This document shows, in pieces, positions 6,853-12,404 of a stretch of DNA of 18,633 bases. Under the pieces are notes generated by a model. It saw nothing but the letters and a program-made list of their open reading frames with translations, did not search any database and was not told the DNA's origin. The DNA is from DASZIT01 sp036489495 (GTDB lineage Bacteria; Actinomycetota; Acidimicrobiia; Acidimicrobiales; RAAP-2). The stretch spans positions 1-18,633 of the forward strand of contig DASXFR010000108.1 of the NCBI GenBank assembly GCA_036489495.1. Direction: 5' to 3'. The position numbers were made by a program, and so were the translations under genes. How positions within the stretch are numbered: position 1 is the stretch's first letter; each line of letters opens with the position of its first letter.

Positions 6853-7185
6853 TCAGTCGTCGGCGAAGAGCGGCCGGAGACGGAGCTCGAGTCCGGCTTC
6901 GTCGGGTTGGGAGAACCGATCGGCCGACCAGACCTCCAAGCCACTGCCGTAGACGTCGACCGGGATGCCGGTGACCTCGATCCATCGAACCACCGCATCA
7001 CCCCAGCGCTCCTCGACCAGCGCTTGGCGGATGCGCTCGCGCCGGTCGGGGGGGATGGCTCCTCCGGGGGTGGCCGCCACCACTTTCAGAGCCAACACAT
7101 GGTGGAGGGTATCGATGTCATCGGCGGCGTAGACCGCCGGGGGATCCCCTCGCACCACGGCATAGGCCAGGGGGGTGTCGGGCAC
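6853..7185 (-). CDS. unrecognised 110-aa protein following the methyltransferase
   Basis: I do not recognise this family. It has an opening strand (PLAYAVVRG), a helix (IDTLHHVLALKVVAAT), a basic helix (PPDRRERIRQALVEERWGDAVVRWIEVTG), then short strands (PVDVYGSGLEVWSADRF) and an acidic end (LELRLRPLFADD). There is no signal peptide, membrane segment, Cys cluster or nuclease motif. The start is GTG 7185, 5 bp after the TGA of the methyltransferase gene, so the two are almost certainly co-transcribed and probably coupled. A role with the methyltransferase, such as accessory subunit, inhibitor or immunity-type partner, is inferred only from position. Base composition matches the neighbours. Confidence 0.72.
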   Translation of the reverse strand: MPDTPLAYAVVRGDPPAVYAADDIDTLHHVLALKVVAATPGGAIPPDRRERIRQALVEERWGDAVVRWIEVTGIPVDVYGSGLEVWSADRFSQPDEAGLELRLRPLFADD

Positions 7186-7190
7186 GGCAA

Positions 7191-8654
7191 TCAGCGAGAC
7201 GGCTCCAGGTCGGCGGGGGTCCAGAAGCCGGGGAGCGCCCGCGACCGATGGCCACCGCCGGCGTAGCTGGCCAGTCGCTCCCGGTCGGGGGGGTTGAGCA
7301 TCCCCATCACATCGAACACGCCGCTGGGACCGACGGTGCGCAGGGCCCGGTCCCCGGTGCTGCGCCGAGGTGGAAGGTGCGATGACAGCAGCACCACCGG
7401 CCGGATGTCACTGATCGCCAACACGCTGGCCCGGCCCAGGCACTTCCAAAGGGCGTCGGTCCGGAGGAGCCCGCCCCGGGTCGAGGTGAAGGCGCCGGTC
7501 ACGTCGAAGTACCACTTCTCGCCGTCGGCATCGTCGGCGACCAGGTTGACCAGCAATCCCAGACCCGGGATCTTGTAGTTCCGCTGGCAGATCTCGAATC
7601 CGGCATCCTCCAGGATGTCGGCGGCCAGCGCCTGGGCCGCCTTTCCCTCCTCGGTGGAGCGGGACTGGCTGTTGGCGTTGGTGCTCGAAGCCGGTGTCAC
7701 CACCGGGGTGACCTTGGTGCGCTTGGTGCGTTTGGCGGCTTGGGCCTTGAGCTCGTCGGCCACCCGGGCCTTGGCCAGGCCGACATAGGCGCGGTCGGTG
7801 TCATAGCCGACATAGCGGCGGTCGGTCTTGACCGCCGCCACCGCGGTGGTGCCCGATCCGAGAAACGGGTCGAGAACCAGATCGTCCTTGAAGGTATAGA
7901 GCTCGATGAGCCGTTGCGGTAGCTCGACCGGAAACGGTGCCGGGTGGTGGACCCGCCGGGCCGATTCCGGTCGGATGTGCCAGAGGTCGAGGGTGGCGTC
8001 GAGGAACTCGTCGGTGGAGATGGTTCGCTGATACGGCCGACCCTGGGCCCGGCGGTCTTCGACATCGACGGCGCGATCGAACCGGCCTTTGGAGGCGATG
8101 ATGACCCGTTCGGTCACGTCCCGGAGGACCGGGTTGGTCGGGGAGCGGTACGACCCCCAGGCGCAGGATCCGGCCGCGCCGTCGGCCTTCTTCCAGATGA
8201 CCTCGCCCCGTAACAGCATCCCGAGATCGTCGTCGAGGATCCGGATGACATCGGCGGCCAACGAACGGTAGGGCTTGCGCCCGAGGTTGGCGACGTTGAC
8301 CGCCACCCGGCCCCCGGGCTCGAGGACTCGTTGGCACTCACGGAAGACGTCGCTCAGCAGCTTGAGGTAGTCGACATAGTTGGCCGGGATCACCCCCTGG
8401 CCGAGCGCCTCTTCGTATTCCTTGCCAGCGAAGTACGGGGGGGAGGTGACCACCAGGGCCACCGAGTTGTCCGGGAGGTCCATCGACCGGGAGTCCCCAC
8501 ACACCAACGGTCGCTTCAGCGTGAACGGCGCGGCCAGAGTGTCCTCGGTCGAGAGCAGCTTCGGGCGGAACCGGGCGTAGAAGGCGGTGGCGTCGTGGTT
8601 CTCGCGGCCGCCGACGCCGAAGTTGCTGGTCGAGGTGCCGCGGGGCTTCACCAT
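7191..8654 (-). CDS. beta-class DNA methyltransferase with extra C-terminal domain
   Basis: Motif order shows a beta-class amino-methyltransferase. The catalytic motif TSPPYF (70-75) comes first, preceded by LVCGDSRSMDLPDNSVALVV; then a long target-recognition region (about 150-230); then the AdoMet-binding loop DPFLGSGTTAVAA (262-274) with GYDTD after it. A Ser in (S)PPY favours N4-methylcytosine, though related enzymes make N6-methyladenine. After about 305 comes a basic linker (KRTKRTK, 308-314) and about 150 residues not needed for methylation: EEGKAAQALAADILEDAGFEI, then GLLVNLVADD, WYFDVTGAF, RPVVLLSSHLPPR. This looks like an alpha/beta domain of PD-(D/E)XK-like layout, but the expected D...(D/E)xK residues are not intact (FDVTG instead). 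ATG 8654 has no ribosome site but a -10 element 7 bp away, so it may be leaderless. No restriction gene is visible except possibly the C-terminal domain or the 110-aa neighbour. Confidence 0.87.
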   Translation of the reverse strand: MVKPRGTSTSNFGVGGRENHDATAFYARFRPKLLSTEDTLAAPFTLKRPLVCGDSRSMDLPDNSVALVVTSPPYFAGKEYEEALGQGVIPANYVDYLKLLSDVFRECQRVLEPGGRVAVNVANLGRKPYRSLAADVIRILDDDLGMLLRGEVIWKKADGAAGSCAWGSYRSPTNPVLRDVTERVIIASKGRFDRAVDVEDRRAQGRPYQRTISTDEFLDATLDLWHIRPESARRVHHPAPFPVELPQRLIELYTFKDDLVLDPFLGSGTTAVAAVKTDRRYVGYDTDRAYVGLAKARVADELKAQAAKRTKRTKVTPVVTPASSTNANSQSRSTEEGKAAQALAADILEDAGFEICQRNYKIPGLGLLVNLVADDADGEKWYFDVTGAFTSTRGGLLRTDALWKCLGRASVLAISDIRPVVLLSSHLPPRRSTGDRALRTVGPSGVFDVMGMLNPPDRERLASYAGGGHRSRALPGFWTPADLEPSR

Positions 8655-8661
8655 GATCGAG

Positions 8662-8667
8662 ACATTA
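8662..8667 (-). promoter_or_regulatory. -10 element for a leaderless methyltransferase mRNA
   Basis: On the minus strand TAATGT (TAnnnT type) ends 7 bp before ATG 8654, the spacing expected if transcription begins at the start codon. No Shine-Dalgarno sequence is present and no good -35 is seen. The context GCCGTAATsT is repeated before the ribbon-helix-helix gene. Confidence 0.45.
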
Positions 8668-8729
8668 CGGCGAGGTTGTGACGGGAGACGATTCGCCGGA
8701 CCCCAGGACGCGAGGTCGTCGCCCCCGGG

Positions 8730-8918
8730 TCACGGTTGGGCGCCGACCAGGTGCTCCGCCGACGCCAGACGGTCGAGGTAGTCGGCGATCGCCAGCTCAA
8801 CCAGAAGATTCGCCGAGACCTGCCGTTCCGCCGCCGCCTCCCTCAACCGCTGGTGCAGCGCCGGCGGGAGTCGAACTGCGGTGGCCCGTCGCTCGCCATA
8901 CACCTTCGGCCGTCCCAT
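8730..8918 (-). CDS. ribbon-helix-helix (CopG/Arc-type) DNA-binding protein
   Basis: This small protein (62 aa) has the ribbon-helix-helix layout: a basic N-terminus (MGRPKVYGERR), the DNA-contacting strand ATAVRLPP, helix 1 ALHQRLREAAAERQV, the turn, and helix 2 SANLLVELAIADYLDRL. Such proteins dimerise and bind the major groove, often as antitoxins or autoregulators. No toxin gene follows: the next gene on this strand, 75 bp away, is the DNA methyltransferase, and the divergent gene is a sigma factor. It may regulate one or both. ATG 8918 lacks a ribosome site but has TAATCT 7 bp upstream, consistent with a leaderless mRNA. Function beyond DNA binding is unknown. Confidence 0.83.
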   Translation of the reverse strand: MGRPKVYGERRATAVRLPPALHQRLREAAAERQVSANLLVELAIADYLDRLASAEHLVGAQP

Positions 8919-8925
8919 CCATCGG

Positions 8926-8931
8926 AGATTA
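8926..8931 (-). promoter_or_regulatory. -10 element for a leaderless ribbon-helix-helix mRNA
   Basis: On the minus strand TAATCT ends 7 bp before ATG 8918, in the context GGCCGTAATCT. This closely matches the element before the methyltransferase gene (GCCGTAATGT, also 7 bp). No Shine-Dalgarno sequence lies between. Confidence 0.45.
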
Positions 8932-9024
8932 CGGCCGGGGGCCGGGAAAATGGTGGATAGTGCGCGCTCAAACCGTCAACCACCTGGAGTCGCGGTCGCA
9001 GGGTTCGATCCGGGTCGTCCTGGG

Positions 9025-9030
9025 TATGGT
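9025..9030 (+). promoter_or_regulatory. -10 element for the sigma-factor gene
   Basis: TATGGT (TAnnnT) ends 6 bp before ATG 9037 and no ribosome site is present, which suits a leaderless transcript. A -35 is not evident. It depends on 9037 being the true start. Confidence 0.35.
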
Positions 9031-9036
9031 CCGCGG

Positions 9037-9678
9037 ATGCCGAATATCTCCGCGAATAATCCAAGTCCAGGCTGTGACGGCAGCATTAATTCTGCGACAA
9101 ATTCGTATGAACGCTCGAGCGACCATGTGCGCGCGCTGGTGGAACGGGCCCGGCGCGACGACGAGCAGGCCTGGGAGGCGCTGTTCCGCCGGGCCTATCC
9201 CAAATTGTTGGCCTACGCCTCTCGCCGCCTGCCCACCCAGGAGCAGGCGAAGGACGCGGTGGGCGAGACCATGACCCGGGCGGTGGCCAACATCGACAAG
9301 CTCCGCAATGAGGGCGGCGGGTTCGATGCCTGGATGTACGGCATCATGCGGCACGTGGTGGTGGACGCCCAGCGGCTGCTGTCACGGGAGGGCCCGGGGT
9401 TGATCCCCGACACCGCGGATGCCGGCCCCCTGCCCGGCGACCGTGCCCTCGACCGGGACGACGCCGCCGAGGTTCGCCAGGCGTTCGAGCAACTGAGTCC
9501 CGCCGACCAGGAGCTGCTCGAGCTCCGAGTGGTGGCCGAGCTGTCGGCCGACGAGGTTGCCAGCGTGCTCGGGCGACGGCCCGGGGCCGTCCGGATGGCT
9601 CAGAGCCGGGCGCTCAGCCGACTGCGGGCCTTCCTGGGCGAAGAAGTGGAAGAACGTGGGGGGAGGGCAAGTGCCTGA
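9037..9678 (+). CDS. ECF-type (sigma-70 family) RNA polymerase sigma factor
   Basis: It directs RNA polymerase to a specific promoter set. Region 2 spans about 31-117: VRALVERARRDDEQAWEALFRRAYPKL, then QAKDAVGETMTRAVANIDKLR and FDAWMYGIMRHVVVDAQR, the usual sigma-2 helices. Region 4 spans about 146-200: AFEQLSPADQELLELRVVAELSADEVASVLGRRPGAVRMAQSRALSRLR, a clear helix-turn-helix. There is no sigma-3 domain. Length 213 aa is normal. I chose ATG 9037, as upstream codons look like non-coding DNA. The first 26 codons are AT-rich and Asn/Ser-rich, unlike the rest, so GTG 9127 is possible. The stop overlaps a small ORF in the usual anti-sigma position, and a pseudokinase gene follows. Region 2/4 spacing is normal and I see no C-terminal extension of regulatory size. 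Confidence 0.9.
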   Translation: MPNISANNPSPGCDGSINSATNSYERSSDHVRALVERARRDDEQAWEALFRRAYPKLLAYASRRLPTQEQAKDAVGETMTRAVANIDKLRNEGGGFDAWMYGIMRHVVVDAQRLLSREGPGLIPDTADAGPLPGDRALDRDDAAEVRQAFEQLSPADQELLELRVVAELSADEVASVLGRRPGAVRMAQSRALSRLRAFLGEEVEERGGRASA

Positions 9679-9931
9679 TGATGATCGTTTGCTCGAACGA
9701 CTAGGACGGGCGTTCGCCCCGCCGCCGGCCGAGCCCAGCGCCGCCGAGCGACGGACCCTGCATCGGGCCGTGTCCCGTCTCCGTAGCCGTCCGGCCCGGT
9801 CGGCCGCCGCCCAAGAGCCGACCTCGCCCGGGCCCGAGCGAGTGATCTATCTGCCGCCGGTGATCATGCGACCGGCGAGTGCGGCCATCGGGCTGGCAGC
9901 TCCCAAACTTTCTCGTGGTACCGGGAGCTGA
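9671..9931 (+). CDS. small ORF overlapping the sigma gene; possible reduced anti-sigma factor
   Basis: It starts at GTG 9671 behind GGGGGGAGGGCAA and overlaps the sigma-factor stop by 8 nt, so it is coupled to it. The 86 residues begin acidic and helical (PDDDRLLERLGRAFAPPPAEPSAAERRTLHRAVSRLRSRP) and end VIYLPPVIMRPASAAIGLAAPKLSRGTGS. The position and opening suit an anti-sigma or cognate regulator, but there is no zinc-type HxxxCxxC motif and no full membrane helix: SAAIGLAA would be only the beginning of one. The gene could be truncated, since the two other forward frames after 9900 do not supply a membrane segment. An inverted repeat overlaps its stop. Confidence in the ORF is moderate and in the function low. 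Confidence 0.6.
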   Translation: MPDDDRLLERLGRAFAPPPAEPSAAERRTLHRAVSRLRSRPARSAAAQEPTSPGPERVIYLPPVIMRPASAAIGLAAPKLSRGTGS

Positions 9932-9953
9932 CCAGCCGCGGTGGCCGGGAGCT
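9897..9953 (+). promoter_or_regulatory. competing inverted repeats at the end of the small ORF (terminator or attenuator)
   Basis: CAGCTCCC (9897-9904) is complementary to GGGAGCTG (9923-9930), with an 18-nt loop and the stop codon at the base. A second copy of CCGGGAGCT lies at 9945-9953, 24 bp after the first (9921-9929), and could pair with the same left arm. Either a simple terminator or a two-state structure fits; there is no T tract. Confidence 0.4.
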
Positions 9954-10095
9954 CCGTCGTCGGCGCTGGTAGTCGATGAAGTTTGCCCCGATGTGTGACG
10001 TACGCCTCCGCCGACCGACATACCTGTTGAGAAGTTGCGAGCGGGCGACACAGCTCTCCGAATGGAGTGGCTTGAGCTTGTTCTGACGACTACCT

Positions 10096-10132
10096 GCCGA
10101 TACCGACTGACCCATGCCCGCCGATACCGACT
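10096..10132 (+). repeat. 13-bp direct repeat with 24-bp period before the pseudokinase
   Basis: GCCGATACCGACT occurs at 10096-10108 and 10120-10132. CCCATGCC followed by a GCCGAT-like string also recurs, at 10111 and again at the true start of the pseudokinase gene (10143). The region looks like slipped-strand duplication of a start-codon neighbourhood. Confidence 0.7.
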
Positions 10133-10137
10133 CCTGA
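10114..10137 (+). other. possible 7-residue upstream ORF (MPADTDS)
   Basis: ATG 10114 opens a 7-codon frame ending at TGA 10135-10137, 8 nt before ATG 10146. Its first four residues, MPAD, are the same as those of the downstream protein. Its stop codon lies within the TGAGG that serves as ribosome site of the main gene. It has no clear ribosome site of its own, so it may simply be duplication debris. Confidence 0.25.
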
Positions 10138-10145
10138 GGTAGCCC

Positions 10146-11519
10146 ATGCCAGCCGATCTCGTCGGCGCCCGTTATCAACTGCACCGAGAGCTTGCCCGCA
10201 CTCCATCCGTCGCGGTCTTCGAAGCCGAGGATCGGCGGGCGGGAACCACGACGGGCATCGCGGTGGCGTTGGCCGGGATCGAGGGGCCTCGACCGGGAGG
10301 ACGGCCGCTCGGGCGGCGCATGGCCAGGACCGTCCATCCCCATGTCGTCTCGATGTACGACCGGGGCAAGGACGGGAACCGAGCATTCGTGGCCTTCCGG
10401 CCACCGCCCCGAACCCTGGCCGGCGAATTGGCCACCGCGCCGTATCCGCCCAACCGGGTGGCCCAGATGGGCCTCGACCTCAGCTCCGCCCTCGCCGCGC
10501 TGCACCGTGCCGGCCTCCGGCTCGGAACTCTGAACCCCGGCCATGTGGGGATCGATGCCGACGGCGCCGTTCGCCTGTCGCCGTGGCCGTTGTCCGCCCC
10601 ACCCGGCGGATGGGGCGGACAAGGGGCGTGGTCGGCACCGGAGATCGTGGCCGGCGCCTCCCCGTCGATGGCCGGAGATGTCTGGTCGCTCGGCGCCGTC
10701 CTCTTGAGTTCGTTGGTCGGCACCGGTCCCGGTCAGCTCTCGGTGGCGGCGACCGAGGACCTGGCCGATCGGCTCCGCCACGACGCCAGCCCGGTGTTGG
10801 TCGATGCCATCGGGCGCAGCATGGTCACCGACCCGTCGCGCCGGTTCGCCTCTGCCATCCGGATGTCAGCTGCTCTCCAGGGAGAGACGGTCAGCCGCCG
10901 GCAGTTCGTTGCGGCCGGGATTCCTCGACTGGCGGCCGGGACCCGGCGGTTGGCGGTGGCGTCGGCCGCGGTGGTCGGCGTGGTGTCGGCCACCACGGTG
11001 GGCGTCGGCCTGAGCTCGCTGGGTGGATCGGGAGTCGCCGACGGCGGGGGAGTCGATCATCCACCGGCCGCCACCGCCCCGTCGCCGGCCGCGGTGGCTC
11101 ACCGGCCGGGGCCGGCCCCATCGGCCTCGGGGCCGAACGGTGTCGTCGCCATGTCCGCGACCCCGCCTACCATTCCCACGACCCCGGCACCGGCGGTGAA
11201 GGTCCCGACCCCTCCGGGGACGACCACGACCGGGTCGGTGGCATCCAGCCGGGCGACGCCGGCGGGCCCGCCGTCGACGCCGACGACCACGGCAACCACC
11301 ACACCGCCCACCACCCCTCCGGCGGGACCCACCGGGTCGGGGGACCCGACGGGTCCGCCGAACCCCGGACCCGGAGCCACCGATCCGATGCCGAACGGCA
11401 ACGGCAACGGCAACGGCAACCCCAATTCGGGCCCCGGACCGTTCGGCGCGCCGCGCGCCGCCGGGGTCCCGGTGACGGCCAAGCATGACCACGGCGGGGA
11501 AGGCGGACCCGGCGACTGA
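10146..11519 (+). CDS. membrane-anchored pseudokinase (Ser/Thr-kinase fold, inactive) with Pro/Thr-rich outer tail
   Basis: Residues about 5-250 have a protein-kinase fold: LVGARYQLHREL at the N-lobe, HPHVVSMYDRG, AQMGLDLSSALAALHRAG, GAWSAPEIVAG (the APE motif) and AGDVWSLGAVLLSSLVG. Every catalytic element is lost. The Gly loop reads RELARTPSVAVF, the VAxK Lys is absent (GIAVAL), HRDxKxxN is replaced by RLGTLNPGH (Asp to Thr, Lys to Asn, Asn to His), and DFG by PWP. A membrane helix follows (about 269-292, VASAAVVGVVSATTVGVGLSSL), then about 165 residues rich in Pro, Thr, Gly and Asn, probably outside the cell and flexible. The kinase-like part would be cytoplasmic and might bind a partner such as the upstream sigma factor or its regulator. 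ATG 10146 has GAGG 6 nt upstream. Confidence 0.83.
   Translation: MPADLVGARYQLHRELARTPSVAVFEAEDRRAGTTTGIAVALAGIEGPRPGGRPLGRRMARTVHPHVVSMYDRGKDGNRAFVAFRPPPRTLAGELATAPYPPNRVAQMGLDLSSALAALHRAGLRLGTLNPGHVGIDADGAVRLSPWPLSAPPGGWGGQGAWSAPEIVAGASPSMAGDVWSLGAVLLSSLVGTGPGQLSVAATEDLADRLRHDASPVLVDAIGRSMVTDPSRRFASAIRMSAALQGETVSRRQFVAAGIPRLAAGTRRLAVASAAVVGVVSATTVGVGLSSLGGSGVADGGGVDHPPAATAPSPAAVAHRPGPAPSASGPNGVVAMSATPPTIPTTPAPAVKVPTPPGTTTTGSVASSRATPAGPPSTPTTTATTTPPTTPPAGPTGSGDPTGPPNPGPGATDPMPNGNGNGNGNPNSGPGPFGAPRAAGVPVTAKHDHGGEGGPGD
11394..11420 (+). repeat. hexanucleotide AACGGC tandem repeat (about 4.5 copies)
   Basis: Four perfect AACGGC units plus AAC encode the Asn-Gly run (417-425) in the outer tail of the pseudokinase. 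Copy changes would keep the frame, so only tail length would vary. Confidence 0.85.
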
Positions 11520-11530
11520 CGGGTAGATCA

Positions 11531-11557
11531 CGGCCCCGGCCGGCGAAACCGGGGCCG
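11531..11557 (+). terminator. strong GC hairpin after the pseudokinase gene
   Basis: CGGCCCCGG (11531-11539) and CCGGGGCCG (11549-11557) form a perfect 9-bp stem with a 9-nt loop, 11 bp after the stop. No T tract follows. It probably separates the regulatory cluster from the glycan operon. Confidence 0.65.
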
Positions 11558-11627
11558 ATGGGCTTCATCCAGATGTAACCCAGCCCGGGGGCGTGGACTC
11601 TCGCGCCCGTAACCAGCAGCACCGACG

Positions 11628-11634
11628 AAGGAGG
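11628..11634 (+). promoter_or_regulatory. ribosome binding site that sets the GT2 start
   Basis: AAGGAGG (11628-11634) is a near-perfect Shine-Dalgarno sequence. It overlaps the upstream in-frame GTG at 11634 and lies 8 nt before ATG 11643, so the ATG is the real start. It is the first strong ribosome site of the glycan operon. Confidence 0.75.
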
Positions 11635-11642
11635 TGAAGGAC

Positions 11643-12404
11643 ATGCGACTCGACATCGTGATTCCCGCGTTCAACGAAGAGGAGCGGATCGACCGGACAC
11701 TGCGGGCCTACCGCTCGGTGGTCACCGAGCCGCGGGCCCGCTTTCTGGTGGCGCTGGACTCGTGCACCGACGGCACCGCCGCAGTGGTTCGCAGCCATGC
11801 CGACGTCGATCCCCGGGTGGAGTTGATCGAGTATCCGAAGCTGGGCAAGGGCGGGGTGATCATGGAGTCGTTCCGGCGTTGCGACGCCGATGTCATCGGA
11901 TTCGTGGATGCCGACTGCGCCACCCCGCCGGCCGAATTCCTCCGCTTGGTGGAGATGACCGCGGAGGCCGACGGAGCCATCGCCAGCCGCCACCATCCGG
12001 CCTCGGTGCTCCCGACGCCCCGGCCCCGGGTCCGCCGGGTCACCAGTTGGGCGTTTGCCCGCCTCACCCGGATGTTGTTCGGCCTTCCCTACCGCGACAC
12101 CCAGTGCGGGGCCAAGGCCGTCCGCCGGCAGGTGATCGACCGGACGTTGCCCCTGTTGTCGTCGCGGGACTTCCTCTTCGACGTGGACCTGCTGCTGACC
12201 GCCGGCCGGCTCGGCTTCGACATCGTCGAGGTCCCGACGGTCTGGCTCGACCAGGAGGGCTCGCACCTGCGGGCGGGAGCCGACGCCCGGCGGATGGCCA
12301 TGTCCTCGTTGCGGCTGTGGCTCCACCACCGGGTGCTCCCGGTGGCCGAAGCGCCGGTGGCCCCCGCCGATCCCTTGGTCGCCCGGGAAACGAGCGCGGC
12401 GTGA
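11643..12404 (+). CDS. GT2 glycosyltransferase, polyprenyl-phosphate sugar synthase-like (ALG5/DPM type)
   Basis: It is a soluble, probably membrane-associated GT-A enzyme of 253 aa. Motifs are DIVIPAFNEEERI at the start, LDSCTDGTAA, YPKLGKGGVIMESF, the DxD-type VDADC (Asp89/Asp91), and RDTQCGAKAVRR (about 151-162), which is typical of dolichyl/polyprenyl-phosphate glucose or mannose synthases. VPTVWLDQEGSHLR and ARRMAMSSLRLWLHHR form a C-terminal amphipathic end, but there is no membrane helix. Such enzymes move a sugar from a nucleotide sugar to polyprenyl phosphate, giving the donor used by GT-C transferases outside the membrane. A GT-C domain lies three genes downstream, which supports this reading. 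It starts the operon, and its TGA overlaps the next ATG by one base. The sugar is unknown. Confidence 0.85.
   Translation: MRLDIVIPAFNEEERIDRTLRAYRSVVTEPRARFLVALDSCTDGTAAVVRSHADVDPRVELIEYPKLGKGGVIMESFRRCDADVIGFVDADCATPPAEFLRLVEMTAEADGAIASRHHPASVLPTPRPRVRRVTSWAFARLTRMLFGLPYRDTQCGAKAVRRQVIDRTLPLLSSRDFLFDVDLLLTAGRLGFDIVEVPTVWLDQEGSHLRAGADARRMAMSSLRLWLHHRVLPVAEAPVAPADPLVARETSAA

Noticed and set aside
6759..7001. N-terminal extension of the secreted hydrolase
   Set aside because: It would overlap the 110-aa gene and put a signal peptide 80 residues into the protein.
7191..8918. a complete restriction-modification or toxin-antitoxin system
   Set aside because: No intact nuclease or toxin motif is visible; only the modification enzyme, an unknown partner and a DNA-binding protein can be supported.
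8881..9036. 52-residue N-terminal extension of the sigma factor
   Set aside because: It would run through the divergent promoter region and the ribbon-helix-helix start; the added residues show no sigma-factor features.
9864..10781. 305-codon antisense frame over the pseudokinase start
   Set aside because: No domain or ribosome site; the plus strand encodes a kinase fold.
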